From JASLMY01 sp965226475 (GTDB lineage Bacteria; Pseudomonadota; Alphaproteobacteria; GCA-2731375): a DNA stretch of 64,000 bases. The stretch is from NCBI GenBank assembly GCA_965226475.1, contig CBDDDJ010000005.1, forward strand, positions 2,232,001-2,296,000, in the 5' to 3' direction. Positions 16,989-24,906 of this stretch are shown piece by piece; within the stretch, counting starts at the first letter, position 1, and every line of letters begins with the position of its first letter. The notes below the pieces were generated by a model. It ran no database searches. It saw nothing but the letters and a program-made list of their open reading frames with translations, and was not told where the DNA came from. A program made the position numbers and the translations under genes.

Positions 16989-17023
16989 GACAAACTTGTG
17001 TCCAAGGAACCGGGTGCGCTACA

Positions 17024-17038
17024 GGCAGCGCAGTGGCG
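17024..17038 (+). repeat. 15-bp direct repeat, right target copy of the IS3-like element
   Basis: Second copy of GGCAGCGCAGTGGCG, matching 15595-15609 without mismatch; helicase coding sequence resumes immediately after it. Confidence 0.85.
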
Positions 17039-17886
17039 TGTCCTGACCGTCGAGCCCCTCAGGTCGCCGAGTATTCGATCCGCCAAACCTATGGCCGCCT
17101 TCTCGACATGTTCGAGCAAACATTCCAGAAGTCCAACCCGCTTTTCACGCTGCCCATGTACTACCCGCTGCACTGGTACAAGGGCTCGGACGAAAGCATC
17201 GACCCGCTGGAAGAGGGACGGCAGAAGCAGGTCGTCGGTCTTATCCGCACCAATTTCCTGAAGCGATTTGAGAGCTCGGTCACCGCCTTCGAGTTGTCCT
17301 GCGATCGGCTGCTGCGCAAGCTTCTCGCCTTCCTCGAAGTGCACAGCGAGACCGAGGCAGAAAAGCGCCGCTTGGAGCGGTGGAAGCTCCAGAATGCAGA
17401 GGTTGTCGGCTACGCCGCACAACGTCAGCTGGAGCTTTGGGGCGGCGACGAGCCCGAAGAGGAAAAGAGGACATCGTTCCCCAGGAGCTGCTGAATGCCG
17501 TCGAGCAGCTTGACCGTGAAGAGTTTGACGTCCCTGAGATGTTGGCGGAGACTTTTCTCGACCTCGACGAAATCGCGAAGTTTCTGGCCGAGGTTCGAAA
17601 GTTCGAGGCCCGGCACGACGACAAGCTTCAGAAGCTCGTTCGCCTCTTGAAGACGAAAGAGCTTTCAGGCCAAAAGGTGCTGATTTTCTCGGAGTTTGCC
17701 GATACCGCGCGCAACCTGAAGTGGCAGCTCGATCTCGCCGGCATCAAGGGCGTGACCGAAGTCGACAGCGCAAGCTGTAGGCGGCGCTGCAAAAATGCTC
17801 CACGCGAGGCGGCCGGGTAGTCCGGTTGCGGCGGCGCGAAGATGCGCCAGTGATCGTCCCCTGTTGTTAGCGACGGGGGGCAGGAG

Positions 17887-19383
17887 ATGTATGGCGTGGA
17901 GTTGTATGCGCAGGTTCGGCTGGCAGTTGTCGATGAGGGGCTGAGCCACCGTGAGGCGGCGCGGCGGTTTGGCATCGACCGCCGGACGGTGAAGAAGATG
18001 CTGAGCTACTCGGCGCCGCCGGGGTATCGGCGGACGATGCCGGTGAGACGGCCGAAGCTGGAAGAGTTCACGGCGGTCATCGACGCGATCCTGTCGGCGG
18101 ACCGGGATGTGCCGCGCAAGCAGCGGCACACGGCACAACGGATCTTCGAGCGGCTTCGGGACGAGCACGGCTTCACCGGCGGCTACACCATCGTGAAGGA
18201 CTACGTCCGCGCTCAGCGGCAGTCGACACGCGAAGCCTTCGTGCCGCTGCATCACCCGCCGGGCCATGCCCAGGCAGACTTTGGCCAAGCGGTGGTCGAT
18301 CTGCGTGGCAAGCGGGAGAAGGTCCACTTCTTCTGCTTTATCTTGCCCCATTCGAACGCCTGGTTCGTGAAGGCCTACCTGCGGGAGACGACGGAGGCTT
18401 TCCTGGACGGGCACGTCAGCGCCTTCGCCTTCTTCGGCGGGATCCCTCGATCGATCCTGTACGACAACACGACGCTGGCGGTGGCGCGGATCATGGGCGA
18501 CGGCGAGCGCCGCCGCACCCAGGCCTTCTCGCATCTGCAGTCGCACTATCTGTTCCGCGACCGCTTCGGCCGGCCCGGCAAGGGCAACGACAAAGGGAAG
18601 GTCGAGGCGCTGGTGAAGACGGCGCGGCGCAAGTTCTTCGTGCCGATCCCAAAGGTGCGGGACCTGGACGCCCTGAACGAACAGCTGATGGCGGGTTGCC
18701 TGGCGCGTCTCGACGCCCTGGAGGAAGGCGAGAAGGCAACGGCGCTGCTGGCCGACCTCGAGGCTTTGCGCGATCTACCGGCCGTCCCCTTCGAGGCTTG
18801 TGAGCAACATCCCGGGCAGGTCTCCTCGATGGCCTTGGTGCGCTACCGGCTGGTGGATTACTCGGCGCCGACGGTCCACGCCTACAAGGACGTGATGGTC
18901 AAGGGCTATGTCGACCGGGTCGAGATCACTCTCGGCGCCGAGATCATCGCCCGTCATCCCCGCTCCTATGTGCGTGGCGACGTGGTCTACGACCCGCTGC
19001 ACTATCTGTCTTTGCTGGAGAAGAAGCCGGGTGCCCTGGATCAAGCGGCCCCGCTGCTGGGGTGGAAGCTGGATCCCGCCTTCGACGAGCTGCGCCATCT
19101 CCTCGAAGCCCGCTTCGGCCATCGCGGCAAGCGGGAGTACATCCAGGTGCTGCGCCTGTTGGAGGACTTCCCCGAGAGCCAGGTGAGGGTGGCGGTGCGC
19201 GAGGCGGTGAAGCGGCGCCTGGTCGGCTTCGATGCCGTCAAGCATCTGCTCCTGGCCCGGATCGAGAGGCGACCGGCCCACCTGGACTTCTCTCGCTATC
19301 CTCACCTCCCCCAGCCCTTTGTCGCCGCGACACGGATCGCCGATTACGCAACCTTGCTGGCGGGAGGCGCCGGACATGGCTGA
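17887..19383 (+). CDS. istA: IS21 transposase IstA
   Basis: A 498-residue transposase with an N-terminal helix-turn-helix (EGLSHREAARRFGIDRRTVKKML) and an integrase core: GHAQADFGQAVV (first Asp), SILYDNTTLAV (second Asp), and the glutamate in GKGNDKGKVEALV. The C-terminal part contains the beta-rich Mu-transposase-like domain. Full length for the family and overlapping istB by 8 bases. Confidence 0.95.
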   Translation: MYGVELYAQVRLAVVDEGLSHREAARRFGIDRRTVKKMLSYSAPPGYRRTMPVRRPKLEEFTAVIDAILSADRDVPRKQRHTAQRIFERLRDEHGFTGGYTIVKDYVRAQRQSTREAFVPLHHPPGHAQADFGQAVVDLRGKREKVHFFCFILPHSNAWFVKAYLRETTEAFLDGHVSAFAFFGGIPRSILYDNTTLAVARIMGDGERRRTQAFSHLQSHYLFRDRFGRPGKGNDKGKVEALVKTARRKFFVPIPKVRDLDALNEQLMAGCLARLDALEEGEKATALLADLEALRDLPAVPFEACEQHPGQVSSMALVRYRLVDYSAPTVHAYKDVMVKGYVDRVEITLGAEIIARHPRSYVRGDVVYDPLHYLSLLEKKPGALDQAAPLLGWKLDPAFDELRHLLEARFGHRGKREYIQVLRLLEDFPESQVRVAVREAVKRRLVGFDAVKHLLLARIERRPAHLDFSRYPHLPQPFVAATRIADYATLLAGGAGHG

Positions 19384-20140
19384 AGCCCCACGCCTCCTGC
19401 TCGATCACCAACTGAAGAGCCTGAAGCTGCCGACCGTCCTGCGCGAGTACGACAAGCAGGCGCGGATCGCGGCCGGCGACGGCGTCGACCATGTCGGCTA
19501 TCTCGCCCGGCTGACCGAGCTGGAGCTGATCGACCGAGAGCGCCGGTTGGTCGAGCGGCGCATCAAGCAAGCCAGGTTCCCCATCGTCAAACAGCTCGAG
19601 AGCTTCGACTTCAAGGCCGTGCCGGAACTCAACAAGATGCTGGTGCTGGACCTGGCCCGGGGCGAGTACGTCGCGCGGCGGGAGAACGTGATCCTGCTCG
19701 GCCCCTCCGGTGTCGGCAAAACCCACATCGCGCTCGCCCTCGGACTGGCCGCCTGCCAGAAGGGCCTGAGCGTCCGCTTCACCACCGCTTCCCAGCTGGT
19801 GCATGAGCTGATGGAGGCCCGCGACGAGAAGAGGCTGCTCCGCCTCCAGGCCCAGCTCGCCAAGGTCAATCTCCTGATCGTCGACGAGCTCGGATACGTC
19901 CCGCTGTCGCAGACCGGGAGTGAGCTGCTGTTCGAGATCTTCAGCCAGCGCTACGAGCGCGGCGCCACCATCGTCACCTCAAACTTGCCCTTCCAGGAAT
20001 GGACCTCCGTCTTCGCCAGCGAACGCCTCACCGGCGCGCTGCTCGACCGGATCACCCACCATGTCCATATCCTGGAGATGAACGCAGAAAGCTACCGGCT
20101 CAAGCAGAGCCGATCGCGACGACGACACCCTTCCCAATAA
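19376..20140 (+). CDS. istB: IS21 helper ATPase IstB
   Basis: A 254-residue AAA+ ATPase of the DnaC/IstB type that selects target DNA and stimulates IstA. Walker A is GPSGVGKTH, Walker B is LLIVDELGY, and sensor residues lie in TIVTSNLPFQEW. The start ATG 19376 lies inside the end of istA, the normal IS21 overlap. Intact. Confidence 0.95.
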   Translation: MAEAPRLLLDHQLKSLKLPTVLREYDKQARIAAGDGVDHVGYLARLTELELIDRERRLVERRIKQARFPIVKQLESFDFKAVPELNKMLVLDLARGEYVARRENVILLGPSGVGKTHIALALGLAACQKGLSVRFTTASQLVHELMEARDEKRLLRLQAQLAKVNLLIVDELGYVPLSQTGSELLFEIFSQRYERGATIVTSNLPFQEWTSVFASERLTGALLDRITHHVHILEMNAESYRLKQSRSRRRHPSQ

Positions 20141-20306
20141 TCTCGCTTCCTCCCCCGCTTGCCCACGTGGGTCCACAGGAACCTCCCACGCGCGGGCCGC
20201 CGATTGCCCATTGAAAGGCACGTCGCCCCGCGCGCGGGTCCCTCCTATGGACTACGTGGACAAGCTGCCACCGAGCCACTGGTACATTGTTACGCCGCCG
20301 CCCTGG

Positions 20307-20484
20307 CCCATATTCCGGCCGCCGTTGATACGCTGAGCGTCAGTTGCACGCTTCCGACATCGACGGCTAAATCGCGGGCGATCGTCGGCATCGCCGGCAG
20401 ATACATGTCGATCGAAACGGCCCCGAAGGCCGCCAGCATGCCGAGGACGGCGATCCGCCCCCGGTCGAGGCCGATGGTGCTCAC
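20307..20484 (-). pseudogene. Bcr/CflA-type drug-efflux transporter, N-terminal remnant
   Basis: About the first 50-55 residues of a Bcr/CflA major-facilitator protein survive: a first transmembrane helix (VLGMLAAFGAVSIDMYLPAMPTIARDL) followed by VDVGSVQLTLSV. This is the diagnostic start of the family. After LSV the sequence leaves the family consensus and runs into the IS21 end. The start is GTG 20484. Non-functional. Confidence 0.75.
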
Positions 20485-20531
20485 GGGGTTCGCTTTGTCA
20501 TATCAGTCGCCATGAATGGCGACGTGCCTGG

Positions 20532-20603
20532 CCGCCCCGTTCCCCCGGCCCAACCACCCATAAAGCGTACCGTTGGGGTGGTTGAGCCGGAGGAGCGGGG
20601 CGG
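20532..20603. terminator. Long imperfect palindrome, probable terminator or repeat
   Basis: Arms 20532-20559 and 20576-20603 are complementary at 25 of 28 positions around a 16-base loop. As RNA read from the minus strand, two of the three mismatches become G.U pairs. It lies 22 bases beyond the stop of the minus-strand aspartate dehydrogenase-like gene and next to the Bcr/CflA remnant. There is no long U tract, so it may instead be a mobile palindromic repeat. Confidence 0.5.
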
Positions 20604-20625
20604 ACAAGATTTTTGACCAAGCGTC

Positions 20626-21441
20626 TCAAGTGCCGACCTTGAAGGGCGTCGTCAGGCCCCGGAGCGTGGCGATCACGCTCAACGGCGTGAGCTTGCCGGT
20701 CGCCGGGTTCTCCTCGGTCGGGATGCCGGCGATGGTCATCTCGAAACGGGTGGTGTCGGCCTCGACCTTGATGTGGTGCGTATTGCGCGTCACCGTGGGA
20801 TCGGCCCAGATTTCGATCCGGGTCCGCTCCGCTCCGATGCCGGCGAGGCTCAAGGCCGCGCCGACGTTGATGTTGGCCGGGAAGCCCGCCGCCGCCTCCC
20901 GCGCGTTGCCTTCGAATACCTTCGTCGGCTCGGCGATGGCGTCCATGTCGAGGCCGCTCGTCTCGATGTGCGGCGCGCCCTTCAGGCCCCGGGGCGGCTT
21001 CCGCGTCACCATGGTGACGCTTTCGATCTCGCCCTCCGCCGCCGCGCGCACCGCATCGAGACCGAGAAGCGCGCCGGTCGGCACGATGATGCGGGCCCCG
21101 GTCTCGGCCGCGCGGGCAATCAGGTCTTCGTGGCACAGCAGCGCGCCGACGCTCAAGGGCATGAAGATCCGCCCGCGCTCCACCGCCGGGCGCGCGACGT
21201 CGATGAAGCTGGCGGCGGGGATCGATTCCACCACGACATCGGCCATGTCGGCCAGGTCGTCGAGGCCGACCAGCGGGGGCGGCGCGCCGAGTTCAGCCAG
21301 CTTGGCCGCCGCCCGTGCCCGGTCGCGGACGGAGACGGCGGCGAGCGTCAGCCCGGTGATCCCGGCATCGAGTGCTCGGGCGACCGGCAGGCCGATGGCG
21401 CCGAGCCCAGCGATCCCGACCTTCAGGGGGCCGCGCGCCAT
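20626..21441 (-). CDS. nadX: L-aspartate dehydrogenase-like protein
   Basis: A 271-residue NAD(P)-dependent dehydrogenase of the aspartate/homoserine dehydrogenase fold. N-terminal Rossmann motif VGIAGLGAIGLPVA, the ADVVVESIPAASF segment, LSVGALL, GARIIVPTGALLGLDAV, and the C-terminal catalytic region NINVGAALSLAG...TRNTHHIKVEADTTRFEM. Family members convert aspartate to iminoaspartate or catalyse related amino acid oxidations. ATG 21441 is the start by alignment; the gene overlaps nothing and sits 5 bases after the MBL gene. No nadA/nadC neighbours, so a catabolic role is possible. Confidence 0.85.
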   Translation of the reverse strand: MARGPLKVGIAGLGAIGLPVARALDAGITGLTLAAVSVRDRARAAAKLAELGAPPPLVGLDDLADMADVVVESIPAASFIDVARPAVERGRIFMPLSVGALLCHEDLIARAAETGARIIVPTGALLGLDAVRAAAEGEIESVTMVTRKPPRGLKGAPHIETSGLDMDAIAEPTKVFEGNAREAAAGFPANINVGAALSLAGIGAERTRIEIWADPTVTRNTHHIKVEADTTRFEMTIAGIPTEENPATGKLTPLSVIATLRGLTTPFKVGT

Positions 21442-21446
21442 CCTCC

Positions 21447-22250
21447 CTAATCCCTCGGCTCGACGTCGAGGCGGTGGATGATGCCCTCGAGTTCGGGGCT
21501 CACCGCCGGATAGCGTTGCAGGATCAGCGGGTCGTGGCCCGGGACGATGTGCTTGGGCGAATCCGCCAGGCGGCGCAGCTTGCGGTAGCCCGCCAGCATG
21601 TCGGCGACGCTGTAGACCACGGGGAAGGGCGAGGGCGCCTCCATGTTCTCGTAGAAATGCGCCGCGTCGACCGCGAGGACGACCCAGCCGCGCTTGGTGA
21701 AGACGCGGACGCACTGGATGCCCATGGTGTGGCCGCCGATCAGGTGCAGGCTGATGCCGGGCGCGATCTCCTCGTCGCCGTCGTGGAAGGCGACCCGGCC
21801 CTCGAACAGCGCATCGATCATCGATTTCACGTGGCCGGGGGAATAGGGGTAGCGCAAGGGCGCCTCGCACATGTGGCGGCTGGCGGCGTAGCGCAGCTCC
21901 AGGTCCTGCAGGTGGAAGTCGGCTCGAGGGAAATGATCGATCGTGCCGGCATGGTCGAAATGCAGGTGGCTGATGATGACGTCGTCGACCTTGGCGGCAT
22001 CGACCCCTCCCATCTCCAGGCCCTCGCGCGGCAGCCGGGTGATGGTGCGGCCGCGCCGCGCGCCCTCCGCGTGGTCGAAGCCGGTGTCGACGACCAGGGT
22101 CCGGTTCTCGTTGCGGATGATCCAGACGAAGAAGTCGATCGGCATCGGCGTGTCGTGCGCGTCCGTCATGATGAAGTTCTGGTGGCGCAGGCGCTCGCCG
22201 ATATGGGCGTAGCGGACGATGAGGATTTCATGCGCTTCGGGGTCGGCCAT
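21447..22250 (-). CDS. Metallo-beta-lactamase-fold hydrolase, N-acyl homoserine lactonase-like
   Basis: A 267-residue MBL-fold enzyme. The dinuclear metal motif ISHLHFDHAG (HxHxDH) is complete. The third His is in LIGGHTMG, the bridging Asp in VVLAVDAAHF, and the last His in IVPGHDPLIL. The arrangement and length match AttM/AiiA-like lactonases, but such enzymes also open sugar lactones. It is flanked by dehydrogenases, which favours a metabolic lactone over quorum quenching (inference). ATG 22250 has GGAG 11 bases upstream. Confidence 0.85.
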   Translation of the reverse strand: MADPEAHEILIVRYAHIGERLRHQNFIMTDAHDTPMPIDFFVWIIRNENRTLVVDTGFDHAEGARRGRTITRLPREGLEMGGVDAAKVDDVIISHLHFDHAGTIDHFPRADFHLQDLELRYAASRHMCEAPLRYPYSPGHVKSMIDALFEGRVAFHDGDEEIAPGISLHLIGGHTMGIQCVRVFTKRGWVVLAVDAAHFYENMEAPSPFPVVYSVADMLAGYRKLRRLADSPKHIVPGHDPLILQRYPAVSPELEGIIHRLDVEPRD

Positions 22251-22411
22251 GGCGTCGTGATCTCCGTTCGAGTGCAATTGGGGAAGCTTATACGAGTTAC
22301 CGTGGCTGGCAACTCGCGCGGGCGGCTCCCGGCCCAAGCACCCGTGGAGTGTCGCTCTGGGGTGCCCTGGGAGGTGGCTGGGCCGGGGGCGCGGGGCGGC
22401 CGGGGCACGCG

Positions 22412-23178
22412 CTAATGCGCGGTCATGCCGCCGTCGATCACCAACTCGGCCCCGGTGACGAAGCGCGAGGCGTCGGAGGCGAGGTAGAGTACCCCTTCCG
22501 CGATATCGCTCGGCCGGCCGAGCGCGCCCTGGGTGGTCTCGATCAGGCGGGCCTGGCGGTCGCCGTCGGGGCTTTGCAGGCGGTTTTGCACCATCGGCGT
22601 GTCGATGAAGCCCGGGTGGATCGAGTTCACCCGGACGGGCATGCCGAAGCGGGCGCACTCCACCGCCGCCGCCTTGGTCGGCAGCTTCACCCCGCACTTG
22701 GAGGCAGCATGGGCGGCCGTCTTCGGCAGGCCGATCAGCCCCAGGATCGAGGAGATGTCGACGATGCCGCCGCCCTCTCCCTCGGCCATTGCCGCCATGG
22801 CGTGTTTGACGCCCAAGAAAGTGCCGTCGAGGTTGACCGGCTGGACCCGCCGCCATTCCTCGAGGCTGGTCTCGGCGATGCTCTGGCCGCCACCGGCCAC
22901 GCCCGCCGCGTTCAGCAGGATGTGCAGCCCGCCCCAGCGCGCCACCACCGCGTCCACCGCGGCTTGCCACTCGGCCTCCGAGGTGACGTCGTGGCGGAGC
23001 GCGAAGGCCTCGCCGCCGGCCGCGCGGATCTCGCCCGCGACCTCTTCGGCGAGCGCGTCCCGTACGTCGGCGAGGCAGACCGCGCGCCTTCCGCCGCCAG
23101 CAGCCGCGCGGATTCGGCGCCCAGGCCCGAGGCCCCGCCCGTCACCAATGCCGCCTTGCCTTCGACCCGTCCCGCCAT
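22412..23178 (-). pseudogene. SDR-family dehydrogenase, frameshifted and with catalytic Tyr replaced
   Basis: The N-terminus (MAGRVEGKAALVTGGASGLGAESARLLAAEGA, nucleotide-binding TGGASGLG) begins at ATG 23178, with GGGAGGG upstream. Near 23085 one base is missing and the protein continues in another frame from AVCLADVRDALAEEV to the end. The total of 767 bases is one short of 256 codons. In addition the catalytic YxxxK reads HAASK: the tyrosine codon has become CAT, leaving Lys but no Tyr. NAG and the structural Asn are intact. Two independent lesions suggest true decay rather than one reading error. Confidence 0.85.
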
Positions 23179-23328
23179 CTCGCAAGCCCTCCCGCCAGCG
23201 CGTTCCGGGCGGGAGCATGCGATGGTTCCGGGCGGCGGGCAAATCGGCCATGGCGGCGGCGCGGCGCCGGCGGCATAATGCCGGCCGCGTCCCGCCTGAA
23301 CACGCGAAAACGAGGAGGAAACCGCCAG

Positions 23329-24201
23329 ATGAGCAGCGAAGGGCATGGCCGGGTCGGCTTCGTCGGCCTCGGCAACATGGGCCGGCCGATCGCCGTCAAC
23401 GTCGCCAAGACGCACGACACCGTCGTGCACGACGCCGCCGGGACCGAGGCGCGGGCGCCCGACGGCGCCCAGGTCGTCAACTCCAACGGCGAGATCGCCG
23501 GCCTCGCCGACACGGTGATGCTGAGCCTGCCCAATGGCGACATCGTCGCCCGGGTGGCGGAAGAGATGATCGAGACCAACAACCGCCGCGTCTCGACCCT
23601 GATCGATACCTCGACCATCGGGCCGGAGGCGGCCCGTCGGATCCAGCAACGCTGCGCCGACGCGAAAATCGACTATGCCGACGCGCCGGTCTCCGGCGGC
23701 ACGGCGGGCGCGGCGGCGGGTACCATCGCCGTCATGTTTTCCGGCCCCGAGGACACGTTCCAACGGGTGAAGCCGGTGCTCGACGCGATGTCGACGGCGG
23801 TGTTCCACGTCGGCGCAGAGCCCGGCATGGGCCAGGCGATGAAGCTCTTGAACAACTTCGTCTCCGCCACCTCCATGGCGGCGACCAGCGAGGCCATTGC
23901 CTACGGGGAAGGCATCGGCCTCGACATGGGGGTGATGATCGACGTGCTGAACGCCTCCAGCGGGCGGACCACGGCGTCCGAGGACAAGTTCCCCAACCGC
24001 ATCCGGAACGGCAAGTTCGACGCCGGCTTCACCAACGTATTGATGGAGAAGGACGTCGGCTTGTTCTTGGAGAGCGCCAGCGCCGCCGGCGACAACGTCG
24101 AGGTCGCCCAGGCCGTCGTCGCCCTCTGGCGCCGCTTCCTCGCCGCCGCGCCCGGCGACGATCTAACCAAGGTCTATCCCTTCGTGAAGGCGCGGAACTA
24201 G
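23329..24201 (+). CDS. 3-hydroxyisobutyrate dehydrogenase-family oxidoreductase
   Basis: A 290-residue beta-hydroxyacid dehydrogenase. N-terminal nucleotide-binding motif VGFVGLGNMGRPIA, substrate motif DAPVSGGTAGAAAGTIAVMFSG, and the catalytic lysine in GQAMKLLNNFVSATSMAATSEA. The C-terminal all-helical domain carries KDVGLFLESA. ATG 23329 follows GAGGAGG. The family reduces or oxidises short 3-hydroxy acids, tartronate semialdehyde or sulfolactaldehyde. With the neighbouring MBL hydrolase, SDR and dehydrogenase it may belong to a hydroxy-acid or lactone route (inference). Confidence 0.85.
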   Translation: MSSEGHGRVGFVGLGNMGRPIAVNVAKTHDTVVHDAAGTEARAPDGAQVVNSNGEIAGLADTVMLSLPNGDIVARVAEEMIETNNRRVSTLIDTSTIGPEAARRIQQRCADAKIDYADAPVSGGTAGAAAGTIAVMFSGPEDTFQRVKPVLDAMSTAVFHVGAEPGMGQAMKLLNNFVSATSMAATSEAIAYGEGIGLDMGVMIDVLNASSGRTTASEDKFPNRIRNGKFDAGFTNVLMEKDVGLFLESASAAGDNVEVAQAVVALWRRFLAAAPGDDLTKVYPFVKARN

Positions 24202-24219
24202 CGACGCAGTTCGCTGGGC

Positions 24220-24252
24220 TTGTTTGTATGCACAAATGTCCTTACATATAAC
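24220..24252 (+). promoter_or_regulatory. brnTA promoter and operator-like palindrome; likely leaderless mRNA
   Basis: TTGTTT (24220-24225), a 17-base spacer, and TACATA (24243-24248) place the +1 at about the A of the brnT ATG (24255), and there is no ribosome binding site before that ATG. The palindrome TTTGTATGCACAAA (24223-24236) overlaps the spacer, where an autorepressor such as BrnA would bind. Confidence 0.45.
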
Positions 24253-24254
24253 TC

Positions 24255-24530
24255 ATGCTCTTCGAGTGGGACGAGGCGAAGCGTGACGCCAATTTCCGCG
24301 GGCACGGCGTGGATCTTGTCGACGCCGCGAGAGTGTTCGCCAATCCCGTTCTGGAGCGTCTGGATGATCGCGACGACCATGGAGAAGACCGCTGGATCGC
24401 TATCGGCCGCTGGCGGGTTACCTACTTGGTGGTTGTCTACACATGGCGGGATGATTGCCGGCGAATAATCTCGGCGTGGAAGGCTGGACGATATGAACGA
24501 GAAGAAAATCACGCGAGTCTCTTTGGCTGA
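24255..24530 (+). CDS. brnT: BrnT-type toxin of a type II toxin-antitoxin pair
   Basis: A 91-residue BrnT ribonuclease toxin: FEWDEAKRDANFRGHGVDLVDAARVF at the start and RIISAWKAGRYERE at the end. Family members usually have RIISARKA; here the Arg is Trp, which may weaken activity. The gene overlaps brnA by 38 bases. No Shine-Dalgarno is visible before ATG 24255. Confidence 0.92.
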   Translation: MLFEWDEAKRDANFRGHGVDLVDAARVFANPVLERLDDRDDHGEDRWIAIGRWRVTYLVVVYTWRDDCRRIISAWKAGRYEREENHASLFG

Positions 24531-24756
24531 TCTGGACAAGATGGAGAGCCGGACCCGCGCCGACGCGCCGGAAGGCCCGACGCTTGGTCCCGAGTTCTGG
24601 AAGACGGCGAAGGTGGTCTATCCGGATGGACCAAAGGAACGTATTACGGTGCGATTCGACCGAGACATGGTCGAGTGGTTCAAGTCGCGGGGTAAGGGCT
24701 ACCAGACTCGGATGAACGCGGTGCTTCGATCCTATTTCGAGGCTCAACGGGACTGA
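24493..24756 (+). CDS. brnA: BrnA-type antitoxin
   Basis: An 87-residue antitoxin: flexible N-terminal toxin-wrapping part (TRVSLADLDKMESRTRADAPEGP), then a ribbon-helix-helix DNA-binding domain (ERITVRFDRDMVEWFKSRGKGYQTRMNAVLRSYFEAQ). It lies directly after the toxin gene, the usual brnT-brnA order, and would autorepress the operon with the toxin. Confidence 0.92.
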   Translation: MNEKKITRVSLADLDKMESRTRADAPEGPTLGPEFWKTAKVVYPDGPKERITVRFDRDMVEWFKSRGKGYQTRMNAVLRSYFEAQRD

Positions 24757-24769
24757 AGGCTCGGATTTC

Positions 24770-24906
24770 ATACCAACCCGCAATGAGTGGGACTCTTTGC
24801 GGGTTGTCTGGCGTTCAGACGCTACGCGGGCTTTTCCTCGCAGTAGCTCGGGCGCGCGGTCGCGCTTGCCGACCCGCGATGAGTTGCACGCAACGCAGGT
24901 CGGTAT
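24770..24906. repeat. 137-bp double-hairpin repeat (copy 1)
   Basis: Starts ATACC and ends GGTAT, and contains a hairpin at each end (arms CAACCCGCAA/TTGCGGGTTG, and CCGACC...GGTCGG). A second 137-bp copy lies inverted at 58261-58397, with about 10 differences. This copy lies between brnA and the nucleoside transporter gene; its last base forms part of the transporter's TGA stop. Confidence 0.85.

Larger units (their letters stand above)
15610..17023 (+). mobile_element. IS3-like two-ORF insertion sequence (1414 bp)
   Basis: Ends are TG...CA with terminal inverted repeats of 27-28 bp (left TGAGTCGGACCCGATTTCC..., right reverse complement TGTAGCGCACCCGGTTCC..., both ending in TTGGACACA). It encodes an OrfA (helix-turn-helix) and an OrfB (DDE). 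It is flanked by a perfect 15-bp duplication, much longer than the 3-5 bp usual for IS3 and closer to the upper range known for the IS481 relatives. It therefore may be an atypical group. Confidence 0.9.
15035..17775 (+). pseudogene. SNF2/DEAH-type helicase gene remnant, broken by three IS elements and a frameshift
   Basis: Segment A (15038-15609) encodes the motor core: VIIVDEAHLFRNPG (motif II, DEAH) and MFLLTATPINNR (motif III). It stops where an IS3-like element entered. Removing that element and one 15-bp repeat joins EKGSAVA to CPDRRAPQVAEYSIRQTYG in frame, and segment B continues through MYYPLHWYKGSDESIDP. At about 17468 a one-base change shifts the frame; the shifted frame carries EDIVPQELLNAVEQLDREEF and the start of helicase motor domain 2 (VLIFSEFADTARNLKWQLD). 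It is cut at 17775 by IS21. The N-terminus is lost at IS5. The pattern resembles large stand-alone bacterial SNF2 helicases, several of which are defence genes, but that role is inference. Confidence 0.85.
17776..20306 (+). mobile_element. IS21-family insertion sequence (about 2.5 kb)
   Basis: Contains istA and istB and is bounded by related inverted sequences: 17780-17802 and 20280-20302 match at 17 of 23 positions (GGCGGCG...AATG...CCA). Its left side interrupts the helicase remnant and its right side interrupts a Bcr/CflA transporter remnant. Since the two flanks belong to different genes, a deletion or rearrangement accompanied or followed insertion. The exact right end is uncertain by a few bases. 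Confidence 0.85.

Noticed and set aside
21447..22250. Quorum-quenching lactonase as the definite role of the MBL-fold gene
   Set aside because: The metal motif is clear but specificity is not; dehydrogenase neighbours favour a metabolic lactone, and no luxI/luxR genes are near.
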